The position numbers were made by a program, and so were the translations under genes. Below are positions 8,350 through 17,582 of a stretch of DNA of 64,000 nt, piece by piece. The stretch lies in contig JAKQPS010000183.1 in NCBI GenBank assembly GCA_029564595.1, positions 1 to 64,000 of the forward strand. Reading direction: 5' to 3'. The number at the start of each line of letters is the position of its first letter. Position 1 is the stretch's first letter. The notes beneath the pieces are model-generated. The model saw nothing but the letters and a program-made list of their open reading frames with translations. It had not been told where the DNA came from and searched no databases. This stretch comes from a bacterium (GTDB lineage: Bacteria; UBP15; UBA6099).

Positions 8350-10458
8350 ATGGCGTTCCTTCAATCCGCCCTTTTGTTCGGATTGGCCATCGTGGCCATA
8401 CCGCTTGCTCTGCATCTTTTTATGAGGCGACGCCTGAAGAGCCTGCCGTTCCCTGCTCTGATGTTGCTGACAGGCTCCAGCCGAAAAAGCATGCGGACAC
8501 TCACCCCTCGCCAGTGGCTCGTGATGCTGTTGAGGATGGCGGCTCTCGCATCTATCGTCGCCGCCGCCGCTCAACCCGTCATCAGGGGTTTATCGCTCCC
8601 GCTCCCCGGCGCGGCTTCCTCTACTACCGTCCATGTCATTCTCGACAACTCTCCGGGCATGAACGCAAAACACAACGGCGTCTCGCTCTTCGAGCTTGCC
8701 AAGGCGGCCGCTGAAAAGATTGTCTCCGTCTCGTCCCGCGAAGACGATGTCAGCCTCGAACTTGCCTGCGAAACCCCGTCCGGCCCCCTGCCCCGCGATC
8801 CAGCCGCCCTTTCCGACTCGATACGAAATTCCACAACATCATATTGCTCTCCTGACTTGGGGCTTATTATCAACCGAGCCGTCCGCTCCATGAGAGATGT
8901 TCGCTCTGTCGAAAAAAAAATCGTCGTTCTCTCCGACTTACGGAGAAACGTTTTTATCGCTCCGCCGCTTGATCGCGCAAAAGGCGACCCCGACATCATT
9001 TTTGTCAATTTATCGCAGGGACTGAAGGTTAACGACCTTTCTATAGCCGAAATCGAAACTCCTCTCTATCCCTCTCCCGGCGAGGAACTGGAAATCTGTT
9101 ACCGCTTGAAGGGCGACGCCCCGGCCGGCGCTGCGCTGAACGTCGAGATGTTCATAGACGCGGATAAAAGAGGCGAGCAATCCGTTCTCATGGACGAAGA
9201 CGGCCATGCCGAGGGTTGCTTCTCCGTCACTCTCGGCGAGTCCGGACACGCCGCCGGCAGAATCGCGGCGCGAGGCGACGGGCTTCCGGACGATATTTCT
9301 AAAAGGTTCATAATATCAGCGCGCGAAAAAATGAAGCTCGCTCTGGTCGCTTCAAAAGAATCGATGAGGGACCCTGAGAGCGGGGCTTTCTATCTCTTTC
9401 GCGGGCTTCGCGCGGCCACAGGAGCGGGAGGCGGAGCGCGCTCCATTGAACTTTCCACCCTCTCCCCGGATGGCGTCGACGCCCGCGCTCTGTCCGACTT
9501 CGACGCCGTCATCATTTTCGACCCCTCCGGCTTGAATCCTAAAGGCCTCGCGGCTTTGGCGGACTTCGTTTCCTCCGGCGGCGGCGCTATCCTGACGGCT
9601 TCTAAATCAATCTCAGCCAACCAAGCTGTGGCTCGCGCTTTATTCTCAAATTCGATTTCAATCTCCGAACGCGCGGGCGACTCCGGCTCCGAAGACGCTT
9701 TTCTCACTGTCGGCGACGTCGATTCCGCTCATCCGATTTTCTCCGCGCTTTCCGGAAAAGTCTTCGCCGCATTCAGAGAAACCCGCTTCAATCCTCATTG
9801 CGCCGTCGCTGCGGTCAATCCTGAAACGTCCTCTCCGGCGGCCTTTTCCGACGGTTCTCCGCTTATCGTCGAAAGAACCGCGCAGGGTGGCGGTGGCGCG
9901 GTGTTTTTTGCCACAGACCTCTCCCCAGCTTCGACTAACTTTCCTCTAAAAACGGCGTTCGTTCCCATTCTTCTCCTTGCCGCAAAACATCTCAGCGACT
10001 CTTCGCAGTCCTCCGAATATGAGTTCATCTACGGACATCGCGCGAGAATTAGAGCGGACGCCGCGGGCGCGCCCGGACTTTCCGTCTTGAATATGGAATC
10101 CGGCGACGAATTCACTTTCGCGGAAATAGAGCGAGGCGGAGGCGTATACTCTCCTGAGAGCGGCGCTCCTCTCCCCCCCGGCTCCTATAAGGCGCTCCAT
10201 CCGGATGACGACCGCGCCCTCGCCGTGTTCGTAATCAATCCGGACGTTTCTTACAAAGCCTCTCGCCCACTGCCTCTTGATGATTTGTTAAAAACATACA
10301 AAAGCTGGAAAGCAAAATCTTTGCCCGCTTCAAGTTTTTCAGGGTCGAACTTCCCCGGCGACATATTCTCAGACAAAGGGGCCGCTCTCTGGTTTCCTTT
10401 GCTGTTCCTGTCCGCCGGGTTCCTGTTGATCGAGACATTTGTTGTCAATAAAAGGTGA
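8350..10458 (+). CDS. BatA-type N-terminal membrane protein with vWA-like and GAT-like regions
   Basis: About 702 residues. It starts with the aerotolerance-regulator (BatA) N-terminal signature: one hydrophobic helix (SALLFGLAIVAIPLALHLF) followed by RRRLKSLPFPALMLL, then a second helix near residue 60. A vWA-like segment follows (HVILDNSPGMNAK), in which the usual DxSxS is degraded to DNSPG. The middle part (about 340-560) looks like a glutamine-amidotransferase-like beta/alpha fold (DFDAVIIFDPSG, LADFVSSGGGAIL). One more membrane helix near the C-terminus (LWFPLLFLSAGFLLIETF) anchors it. It follows the DUF58 gene by two bases, so the pair is co-translated and probably forms one complex. 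The precise role is unknown. Confidence 0.8.
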   Translation: MAFLQSALLFGLAIVAIPLALHLFMRRRLKSLPFPALMLLTGSSRKSMRTLTPRQWLVMLLRMAALASIVAAAAQPVIRGLSLPLPGAASSTTVHVILDNSPGMNAKHNGVSLFELAKAAAEKIVSVSSREDDVSLELACETPSGPLPRDPAALSDSIRNSTTSYCSPDLGLIINRAVRSMRDVRSVEKKIVVLSDLRRNVFIAPPLDRAKGDPDIIFVNLSQGLKVNDLSIAEIETPLYPSPGEELEICYRLKGDAPAGAALNVEMFIDADKRGEQSVLMDEDGHAEGCFSVTLGESGHAAGRIAARGDGLPDDISKRFIISAREKMKLALVASKESMRDPESGAFYLFRGLRAATGAGGGARSIELSTLSPDGVDARALSDFDAVIIFDPSGLNPKGLAALADFVSSGGGAILTASKSISANQAVARALFSNSISISERAGDSGSEDAFLTVGDVDSAHPIFSALSGKVFAAFRETRFNPHCAVAAVNPETSSPAAFSDGSPLIVERTAQGGGGAVFFATDLSPASTNFPLKTAFVPILLLAAKHLSDSSQSSEYEFIYGHRARIRADAAGAPGLSVLNMESGDEFTFAEIERGGGVYSPESGAPLPPGSYKALHPDDDRALAVFVINPDVSYKASRPLPLDDLLKTYKSWKAKSLPASSFSGSNFPGDIFSDKGAALWFPLLFLSAGFLLIETFVVNKR

Positions 10459-10854
10459 TATTAACAAAGGATATTCGTTGGATCTAAATCTATCAAAAGA
10501 CTTTCTAAATGAAGCGGCAAATACTTATCGTGCCGTCATTCAATTCTTTTCTTTTGCCATCATTCCATATTTTTCTTTGCCGTCATTCCCGCGAAAGCGG
10601 GAACCCATTTTCAACAATCCCTTTGCCGTCATTCCATATTTTTCTTTGCCGTCATTCCATATTTTTCTTTGCCGTCATTCCATATTTTCCTTTGCCGTCA
10701 TTCCCGCGAAAGCGGGAACCCATTTTCAACAATCCCTTTTGCCGTCATTCCATTTTCTTCTTTGCCGTCATTCCCGCGAAAGCGGGAACCCATTTTCACA
10801 ACGAAAGCTTTTTCGTCTAGCCTCAAGTTTTTAGAATAATATCGGAGGTCAATA
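10459..10854. repeat. Array of REP-like palindromes and 23-bp spacer units between two genes
   Basis: This 396-base gap holds no gene. It contains about eight tandem units that begin TTTGCCGTCATTCC. Three are full units (10576, 10691, 10761) carrying the palindrome TTCCCGC-GAAA-GCGGGAA, a 7-bp stem closed by a GNRA-type tetraloop, followed by CCCATTTTC. Between them are shorter 22-23 base units (10553, 10622, 10645, 10668, 10739) in which the palindrome is replaced by ATATTTTTC or similar. The same full element occurs once more at 27745-27780. The array is open in some frames but the encoded peptides only repeat the DNA unit. Confidence 0.9.
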
Positions 10855-13641
10855 ATGAATTATCAAACTACGTTCCACAAAAAAAACAACGCGAACGACA
10901 CAAACGCAACGCGGGCAATGAGAAAGTTTTTCGCGTTAATCCCCGCGCTGCTTCTGCTCGCATGCGTCTCCGCCACGGCAGACGCGTCGGACGCGCGTCG
11001 CGTCGTTTTGGAAAACGGCCTGACTGTCATAACGAAAGAAATCAGAACCGCTCCTATAGTCGATTTCGCCGTATGGCAAAAAGTGGGAGCCAGAAACGAG
11101 CCGGAAGGCCAGACTGGCATATCTCACATGCTTGAGCACATGGCGTTCAAAGGCTCGCAGAAATTCCCAGAGCCGGGAGACGCGGACGCCTTAATCCGCA
11201 GGCTGGGCGGAAGCGCCAACGCGGGCACAAGCTCCGATTACACCGTTTATTATTCCACGATGCCCTCCGGCAGCTATGAGGCCGCTATCGAAATAGAGGC
11301 GGACAGGATGCGCGGGCTTCTTCTTCGCGAGGAGGACTTCGCGACCGAGCGGGATGTCGTCGTCGAAGAGCGCAAGATGAGGTACGAGGACAGCGCCACA
11401 GGGCTGTTCTGGGAAGAGATTGACTCGGCGGCTTTTAAGATTCATCCCTATCGCAACCCCGTTATCGGCTGGATGGCCGACATCAAAGCATACGACATCG
11501 ATAAGATAAGAGAGTATTACCGCGCAATGTACGCGCCTGACAACGCGGTGGTCGTGGCTGTCGGCGACTTCGATACAGAGGCGATGCTGAAGAAAATCAG
11601 GGACGAGTTCGGCTCCATACCGCGCGTCGAACGAGCGCCTCGCGCTGTCAGGGTCGAACCGGCCAGAAACGCGGACAAACGCGTCGTGGTCGAAAGCGAC
11701 AAAACAAATCTCGCCTACGTAGTATGGGCGTACAACGCTCCGTCCATAACCGGCGATGACAGCCCGGCGCTTGAAGTCGCGGCGGCGGCTCTAGGCAGCG
11801 GCAGACAATCCCGCCTCTACCGCGCTTTCGTGGAAACCGGTCTCGCCAGTTCCGCCGATGCCGTTCACGCCACTTACACCGACCCATATCTTTTTTACAT
11901 TGAGATCGAGGCTCAGCCCGGAACCGACACAGCAGTCATCGAAGCCGAGCTTGAAAAGATTATCTCCGACATCAGTTCCAATCCCATTTCCGAATACGAG
12001 TTGCAAAAGGCAAAGAACAGATTCGCCGCAGATGAAATATTCTCCAACGAAAGCATCCCGATGTACGGAAGGAAACTCGGCTGGTTTGAGGTAGCATCGG
12101 GCGATTTCGCGAACTTAGACGCATATATGGCAAGAATCAACGATGTGAGCGCGGAAGACGTTTTAAGCGCAACCCGCAAATACTTCGTCAAATCGTCGCG
12201 GACCACAGGCGTTCTTCTTCCTATTAAAGAGAACTCCGGCTCCGTCGAAACATCGAAACGCCCTGTTCGAGGCTCAAGCCCCGGCAGGACGGATGTGTTC
12301 GCTTACGACGGCGGAAACGCTTTTGCGATGAAGGCCGAACACGCGCAAAGCTCTATCGTGTCAGGCCGCGTCAATTTCTCTTCGTCAATAAAAAAACGGA
12401 CGCTTCCGAACGGAATGACAATCATCGTCAGAGAGAACCCGGCGTTCCCGACCGCGCACATCCGAATGGTCGTCAAGGGCGCCGGTTCCGTCGGAGACGC
12501 TCCCGGAAAAAGCGGATTGGCAAAACTGACAGCCCGAAGCCTCAGAAGAGGAACCTCGTCCCGCTCATACGAGGAGATAACCTCCGCGCTCGAATTCACA
12601 GGAGCCGAACTCGAAATCATGGCGGGCGTCGAAACAGCCGTCGCCATAGGCAAGTTCCTCAAGGCCGACCTCGACACTGGCATGTCGCTTCTAGCTGACA
12701 TGATGATTTCCCCCGCGTTTCCGTCTGACGGCGTTGAAATCGAGCGCGCCGTCGCAATATCCGAAGCGGAAGCGGCTGACAACAGCACAAGAGACAGAGC
12801 GTGGAGAGCTTTCAATGAAATTCTGTTTGCAGGGCATCCGTACGGCAATCCCCCGGAAGGTTCGCCGGACGGTCTTGCCGTCGCTTCCATCGACGACATC
12901 AGGTCGTTCCACTCTGCCGCGTACAGGCCGGACGCCGCGATGCTGGTCGTCTCAGGCGATGTGACGATTGAAGAAATCGAAGCTCTCGCCATGAAGAAGT
13001 TCGGCTCATGGACCGCTCCCGTCTCTCCCCTCTGGCGCGCCCCCGCTCCGGCCCCTTTAGCTTCGCCGAATCGCAAACACTCCGAAATGCCCGAAAAAGT
13101 TCAGAACGTCTTCTTCATGGGTTTCCCCACTATGCTTCCCTCCCATCCGGACTATCCGGCGTATCAACTCATGACGAATATCCTCGCGGGCGGCGACCTG
13201 ACATCCCGCCTCTATCAGTCCATCCGCGAAAAAGAGGGGCTTGTCTATTACGTGTACGGCTACGACGCTCCTCGCGCTTACGGCTCAACTTTCCAGATAA
13301 CGGGCGGCGTAGCCCCGGACAAACTGGAAAGAGCCATAGAGCTTGCCGCTCAAGAGATTAAACGAATCCAGACTGAACCTGTGTCGGACATCGAACTCGA
13401 AGACGCAAAAAGCCACGCGGCGGGCCAGCTTCCTCTCGCAATTGAAACCAACGACAAGGCCGCGCGGGTAATAGCCGACTTGGAATACCACGGCAAGCCG
13501 TTTGACACGATTGACAATTACGCGTCGATTATAGATAAAATCACTCCCGATGATATAATGAGAGTTGCGCGCGAAGGGCTTAACTCCGAGGCGGCGGCGA
13601 TAGGCGTCGCCGGGCCGCCCATAAGCGGCGAGCGTTTCTAA
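10855..13641 (+). CDS. Fused M16 (insulinase-like) zinc peptidase, exported
   Basis: About 928 residues with two tandem M16 halves. The N-terminal half has the inverted zinc motif HMLEH (H91, E94, H95) and a downstream Glu in the VVVEERKMRYED helix, so it is catalytic. The C-terminal half (from about residue 510) aligns with the same fold but has GKSGLAKLTARSL where HxxEH should be, so it is the non-catalytic partner, fused in one chain as in PqqL-type proteins. The start at 10855 has a strong GGAGG six bases upstream, but a normal signal sequence only begins at residue 22 (MRKFFALIPALLLLAC); the LLAC could be a lipobox. The enzyme probably degrades peptides in the periplasm. Confidence 0.9.
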   Translation: MNYQTTFHKKNNANDTNATRAMRKFFALIPALLLLACVSATADASDARRVVLENGLTVITKEIRTAPIVDFAVWQKVGARNEPEGQTGISHMLEHMAFKGSQKFPEPGDADALIRRLGGSANAGTSSDYTVYYSTMPSGSYEAAIEIEADRMRGLLLREEDFATERDVVVEERKMRYEDSATGLFWEEIDSAAFKIHPYRNPVIGWMADIKAYDIDKIREYYRAMYAPDNAVVVAVGDFDTEAMLKKIRDEFGSIPRVERAPRAVRVEPARNADKRVVVESDKTNLAYVVWAYNAPSITGDDSPALEVAAAALGSGRQSRLYRAFVETGLASSADAVHATYTDPYLFYIEIEAQPGTDTAVIEAELEKIISDISSNPISEYELQKAKNRFAADEIFSNESIPMYGRKLGWFEVASGDFANLDAYMARINDVSAEDVLSATRKYFVKSSRTTGVLLPIKENSGSVETSKRPVRGSSPGRTDVFAYDGGNAFAMKAEHAQSSIVSGRVNFSSSIKKRTLPNGMTIIVRENPAFPTAHIRMVVKGAGSVGDAPGKSGLAKLTARSLRRGTSSRSYEEITSALEFTGAELEIMAGVETAVAIGKFLKADLDTGMSLLADMMISPAFPSDGVEIERAVAISEAEAADNSTRDRAWRAFNEILFAGHPYGNPPEGSPDGLAVASIDDIRSFHSAAYRPDAAMLVVSGDVTIEEIEALAMKKFGSWTAPVSPLWRAPAPAPLASPNRKHSEMPEKVQNVFFMGFPTMLPSHPDYPAYQLMTNILAGGDLTSRLYQSIREKEGLVYYVYGYDAPRAYGSTFQITGGVAPDKLERAIELAAQEIKRIQTEPVSDIELEDAKSHAAGQLPLAIETNDKAARVIADLEYHGKPFDTIDNYASIIDKITPDDIMRVAREGLNSEAAAIGVAGPPISGERF

Positions 13642-13657
13642 AAGGACGGAACGGAAC

Positions 13658-14737
13658 ATGCGAGACATCTATTCCGTGGTCATGGCGGGCGGGCGCGGCT
13701 CCAGATTCTGGCCCCGCAGCAGAAAGACCAACTCCAAGCAGACTCTCAACATCGTCGGCAGAAACACCATGATTCAGGACACCGTCAACCGTCTCGTTCC
13801 AGTAAACGGCGCGGAAAAAGTTCTGGTCGTCACGAACTCCCTGCTCGAAGGCAAAATTCGCGCCCAACTCCCGATGTTGCCGGACGGCAATATAATTGTC
13901 GAGCCTGAAAGCAGAGGGACCGCCCCCTGCATAGGACTGGCCGCGGTCGTCATTCAACATATTTCTCCCGGCGCGACTATGGCGTGCTTCGCGGCGGATC
14001 ATCTCATAACCGACCTGCCCCGCTTCCATTCCGACGTCATTTTCGCGGCTCAGGTGGCCTCCGAGCTTAATGTTCTTGTCGCGTTCGGAGTCCCGATCAA
14101 GCGCGCCGACCCCGGCCTCGGCTACATCCAAGCAGGCGATATATTAAAAACGTCCGACGACAACCCAGCCAGAAAAGTCGCAAGGTTCATCGAGAAACCG
14201 GACATGGAAACCGCTCTCCGCTTCGCACAGGACCCCGATTACTTCGCCAACAGCGGAATGTTCGTATGGAAAGCCGACACATTCCTGATAGAGGTTGAAA
14301 AGCATCTGCCTGATATGCACGCGGGCCTCATGCGCATAGCTTCGTCAATAGGCTCTCCGACGGAGATCAAAACGATCGCCGACGCGTTCAGAGGTTTCAA
14401 AACAATATCCGTCGATCATGGCGTGATGGAAAAATCCGACAGGGTCGCTATGATTCCGGCGGGTTTCGGCTGGAACGACATCGGAAGCTGGGACTCGCTG
14501 TACGACGTCTGGCCGAAAGACGAAAGCGGCAACGCGGCGATAGGCAGAACGTTGACCATTGACTCGAGCAACAGCCTGATATTCAGCCCCAAAAAACTCG
14601 TCACGACCATAGGCGTGGAAGATTTGATAATCGTGGAGACGGACGACGCCCTGCTCGTCTGCAAAAGAAGCGACGCTCAGAAAGTAAGCGGCGTGGTTGA
14701 AATCCTTCGCGGTAAAAAATGGGAAGAATATCTGTAA
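13658..14737 (+). CDS. manC: Mannose-1-phosphate guanylyltransferase
   Basis: About 359 residues, the size of the single-function enzymes without the phosphomannose isomerase half. The opening motif VMAGGRGSRFWPRSR with Lys in KQTLNIVG is the GTP-binding signature of the family; EPESRGTAPCIG and the FIEKPD motif near residue 178 are also characteristic. It makes GDP-mannose from mannose 1-phosphate and GTP for surface polysaccharide or glycolipid synthesis. It begins 16 bases after the M16 peptidase gene and ends 49 before alanine dehydrogenase, so co-transcription is possible but no function links them. The gene symbol is by family resemblance. Confidence 0.88.
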   Translation: MRDIYSVVMAGGRGSRFWPRSRKTNSKQTLNIVGRNTMIQDTVNRLVPVNGAEKVLVVTNSLLEGKIRAQLPMLPDGNIIVEPESRGTAPCIGLAAVVIQHISPGATMACFAADHLITDLPRFHSDVIFAAQVASELNVLVAFGVPIKRADPGLGYIQAGDILKTSDDNPARKVARFIEKPDMETALRFAQDPDYFANSGMFVWKADTFLIEVEKHLPDMHAGLMRIASSIGSPTEIKTIADAFRGFKTISVDHGVMEKSDRVAMIPAGFGWNDIGSWDSLYDVWPKDESGNAAIGRTLTIDSSNSLIFSPKKLVTTIGVEDLIIVETDDALLVCKRSDAQKVSGVVEILRGKKWEEYL

Positions 14738-14786
14738 ACGAACTAAAACTCCGCTAAGCGGATATACATCAGCTAGGAGAGGCAAA

Positions 14787-15899
14787 ATGATAGTAGGACT
14801 ACCCAAAGAAATCAAAGAAAATGAAAACAGAGTGGGCCTGACGCCGGCAGGCGTGATTGCTCTCAGGCAAGCCGGCCACAAAGTCATCGCTCAGAAGAAC
14901 GCCGGAGCGGGAAGCGGCTTTGAAGATTCGGAATATCACAAAGCCGGAGCTGAAATCGTCGATTCTATCGACGCGGTGTATAAGCGCTCGGAAATGATAG
15001 TGAAAGTCAAAGAACCAATCGAGCGTGAATATACCCTGCTTCGAAAAGGCCTTGTTTTATTCACGTATCTTCATCTGGCTGCCAATAAAAAGCTCACATC
15101 CCGACTGATGGAAAGCGGAGTGTCCGCGATCGGATATGAAACGGTGGAGACGGAAGACGGATATCTGCCGCTATTGGCGCCGATGAGCGACGTCGCGGGG
15201 CGCATGGCCGTCCAGATCGGCTGCAACTGCCTCGAAAAACACAATGGCGGGCGCGGCGTGCTGCTGAGCGGCGTCCCCGGCGTTCCCCCTGCTGATGTCG
15301 TAATTGTCGGCGGCGGAATAGTCGGCATATCCGCAGCGCGCCTTGCTATCGGAGCGGGCGCTCAAGTCACCGTTCTCGACATCTGCACCACAAGGCTTAA
15401 ATACATTAACGATCTCCTTAGCAATCAGGTTATCACCATCAAATCCAACCCGATATCTATAGCAAGATCGGTTCAGTACGCAGACCTGCTTATCGGAGCG
15501 GTGCTCATAACCGGAGCGAAGGCCCCTAAGCTTGTTACCCGCGAAATGGTCAAAACAATGAAAAAAGGCTCCGTCATCGTCGATGTCGCCATTGATCAGG
15601 GCGGTTGCGTCGAGACCAGCAAGGTCACCAGCCACAACAACCCCACCTTCATTTACAACGGCGTCGTTCACTACTGCGTAGGAAACATGCCCGGCTCCGT
15701 TCCCAGAACTTCCACTCTGGCTCTAACGAATGAAACGCTGCCTTACGTTCTAGAAATCGCCCAAAAAGGCTTCTCTGCGGCAGTCAATGAAAACGCCGCT
15801 CTTCGCAAAGGAGTTAACATCCACAACGGTTGCTGCGTCTGCCATGGCGTAGCGGACGCCTTTAACCTTAAATGCCACGAAAACGACATCTTGTATTGA
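14787..15899 (+). CDS. ald: Alanine dehydrogenase
   Basis: About 370 residues, the normal length. The N-terminus MIVGLPKEIKENENRVGLTPAGV is the family signature, with the substrate Arg in NRVGLTP; the catalytic Lys and His lie in VKVKEP and TYLHLA. The Rossmann fold shows VVIVGGGIVGISAARLA near residue 173 followed by VTVLDI. It converts L-alanine and NAD to pyruvate, ammonia and NADH, reversibly, and is cytoplasmic, usually hexameric. I start at 14787, which has AGGAGAGG four to five bases upstream; in-frame codons before it have no homology. It may serve nitrogen assimilation or NADH supply during fermentation. Confidence 0.95.
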   Translation: MIVGLPKEIKENENRVGLTPAGVIALRQAGHKVIAQKNAGAGSGFEDSEYHKAGAEIVDSIDAVYKRSEMIVKVKEPIEREYTLLRKGLVLFTYLHLAANKKLTSRLMESGVSAIGYETVETEDGYLPLLAPMSDVAGRMAVQIGCNCLEKHNGGRGVLLSGVPGVPPADVVIVGGGIVGISAARLAIGAGAQVTVLDICTTRLKYINDLLSNQVITIKSNPISIARSVQYADLLIGAVLITGAKAPKLVTREMVKTMKKGSVIVDVAIDQGGCVETSKVTSHNNPTFIYNGVVHYCVGNMPGSVPRTSTLALTNETLPYVLEIAQKGFSAAVNENAALRKGVNIHNGCCVCHGVADAFNLKCHENDILY

Positions 15900-15915
15900 G
15901 AATAAGGAGAACATA

Positions 15916-16506
15916 ATGTCCGAACCGAAAAATCCCGTGTCAGCAAACGAACAAGGCCCGCCGGAACGCCGACAGACAATCGTCAGAGGAAGAATAACCA
16001 AGATAAACGCCGAGAAAGTCAAAGACGCCCCGATTTCAGGCATCGAACTCGGCGTTGAATTCGACGACGTGAAAGCAAACGGCTCCAACCTCGAAATCTG
16101 GTTCACTTACCACGCGATTTACAAACAGGATGTCGGCAAAATCAGCATGTCCGGATTCCTGATGTTCGAGATGGACGAGCCTAACGTAAAACGGATTGTG
16201 GAAAAATTCCAGAAAGAGAAGGAATTCGACGCGCCGCTCGCCGAAAACATTGTGAACAGCATCAACTACAAGTGCGGGACGGAGGCCATCCTTCCGGCGA
16301 AAGTTCTCGACCTGACCGCGCCGATAGTTCCTCCAAGAATCGGTTTGCGCATTTTGAGAGGCGACGGCGCGGAGGCAAACGCCGGAAAACCGGCGTCCGC
16401 GCCTCAACAGCCTTCCGCTCCCAGAAAGCCGGAGCCGGCGGCGACGACCCCGAAATCAGCCCCTTCTTCTCCTTTCGGCGCAAAAGTCCCGCCGCCTTTC
16501 AAATAG
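15916..16506 (+). CDS. Unknown protein with beta-rich core and Pro/Ala-rich tail
   Basis: About 196 residues; I do not recognise a named family. The N-terminus (1-20) is polar and probably disordered. Residues 22-150 form a compact domain with IVRGRITKINAEKV, then the segment FTYHAIYKQDVGKISMSGFL, and ending in a helix PLAENIVNSINYKCG followed by LDLTAPIVPPRIGLRI. The Y-x-x-D-V-G-x-I-x-x-x-G-x-L pattern and the PIVPPRIG ending recall small SecB-like proteins seen in archaea and some bacteria, but this is only an impression. Residues 155-196 are rich in Pro, Ala and Lys. It follows alanine dehydrogenase by 16 bases with GGAG upstream and precedes a methyltransferase. Confidence 0.7.
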   Translation: MSEPKNPVSANEQGPPERRQTIVRGRITKINAEKVKDAPISGIELGVEFDDVKANGSNLEIWFTYHAIYKQDVGKISMSGFLMFEMDEPNVKRIVEKFQKEKEFDAPLAENIVNSINYKCGTEAILPAKVLDLTAPIVPPRIGLRILRGDGAEANAGKPASAPQQPSAPRKPEPAATTPKSAPSSPFGAKVPPPFK

Positions 16507-16557
16507 GCGTCCTGCGTATGTTTCATCCTGCGCGAGCGGAACGGTCGATTATTAAAA

Positions 16558-17520
16558 ATGATTTCTTCAGAACTTGAAAAAGCTCCCTGCGCGCTCTGCG
16601 GCGGAATCGAGTTCGCCGAGCTTTTTAAAACAAGAGATTATCTTTACGGCGTTCCCGGCGAGTTCTCAATATCCAAATGTAAAAGTTGTTCGCTAGTTTC
16701 CCTCAACCCCAGAATCCCTGAGGAAGATATCGCCTCTCTGTATCCCGACAACTATGAGCCATATTCAATGTCTTTCAGTCAGGAAATGCTGTCGAAACTT
16801 GTGGCGGGACAGGAAGGCCGAAGGATGCTCCTTGAGCGCCATTCGCATAAAGGATTCGCCCTCGATGTCGGCTCCGGAGACGGAAGATTTCTTCTTTGCC
16901 TCAAACAGGCCGGTTGGCGCGTCGCCGGATGCGAGCTTTCTGAAAAATCAGCGGCTTTTCAAAGGGATTCCCTCGCTCTTGATGTAAAGGCAGGCTCTCT
17001 GATTTCCTCTCGCTTCGATTCGGAAATTTTCGACGCCATAACTTTCTGGAGCGTCTTCGAACATCTGTACGATCCGCTGGAAACTCTCGCAGAGGCGAAA
17101 AGAGTTTTGAAACCCGGCGGGGTCATCGCAATGTCCATGCCGAACTTTGATTCTTTGGAGCGCATGTTGTTTCGCTCGAAATGGTTCTGTCTTCAACCCC
17201 CTTTCCATATCTATCACTATTCGCCGAAGATTATGAAAAGAATCGTCGCCGAATCCGGGATGAACATCGAAAAAGTTTACTATTCAACCACTGCCACAAG
17301 TTTGATTAATAGCGCGAAAATCGCTAAAGGCTATTCCATATCTGTTAAAAGCGCTGAAAACGCCAATGAAGCCCCCCCGACCCAAATCTCCGGTTCTGAA
17401 AGCCGCGAAAAACAATTTGCGAAAAAAGCTGTGTTTGATTCTGCGATTGTCCCTGCCCTCCGGTTCGCTGATTTGCTGCATGTCGGAGCGTATACGAACT
17501 ATATCATTAGAAAAACATAG
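16558..17520 (+). CDS. Class I SAM-dependent methyltransferase with N-terminal zinc ribbon
   Basis: About 320 residues. An N-terminal Cys4 motif (CALCGG ... KCKSCSLV, residues about 12-46) probably binds zinc. The methyltransferase core follows with the SAM-binding loop ALDVGSGDGRFL near residue 101, the post-loop acidic residue, and motif VFEHLYDPLETLAEAKRVLKPGG, typical of the Methyltransf_23 group used in polysaccharide and O-antigen sugar modification. A C-terminal region of about 60 residues is less conserved. No strong ribosome site is visible before the ATG. The neighbours (GDP-mannose synthesis a few genes upstream) fit a glycan role, but the substrate is unknown. Confidence 0.85.
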   Translation: MISSELEKAPCALCGGIEFAELFKTRDYLYGVPGEFSISKCKSCSLVSLNPRIPEEDIASLYPDNYEPYSMSFSQEMLSKLVAGQEGRRMLLERHSHKGFALDVGSGDGRFLLCLKQAGWRVAGCELSEKSAAFQRDSLALDVKAGSLISSRFDSEIFDAITFWSVFEHLYDPLETLAEAKRVLKPGGVIAMSMPNFDSLERMLFRSKWFCLQPPFHIYHYSPKIMKRIVAESGMNIEKVYYSTTATSLINSAKIAKGYSISVKSAENANEAPPTQISGSESREKQFAKKAVFDSAIVPALRFADLLHVGAYTNYIIRKT

Positions 17521-17582
17521 TCGGAACCGACGCGCTTTTTGTGTTACAATAGGCTGACAACGACGCCGGGAGGATGCTGATT

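Noticed and set aside
10576-10803. CRISPR array
   Set aside because: Full units are irregularly spaced, spacers are themselves repeats of one sequence, and there are no cas genes.
10439-10834. Open frames across the repeat array that look like small proteins with repeated PSFPRKREPIF or VIPAKAGTH segments
   Set aside because: The peptide repeats only mirror the DNA repeat in whichever frame is read; there is no ribosome site, and such spurious proteins are common over this palindrome type.
13580-14131. Reverse-strand open frame over the guanylyltransferase gene
   Set aside because: Shadow of a well-conserved gene; no ribosome site or motif.
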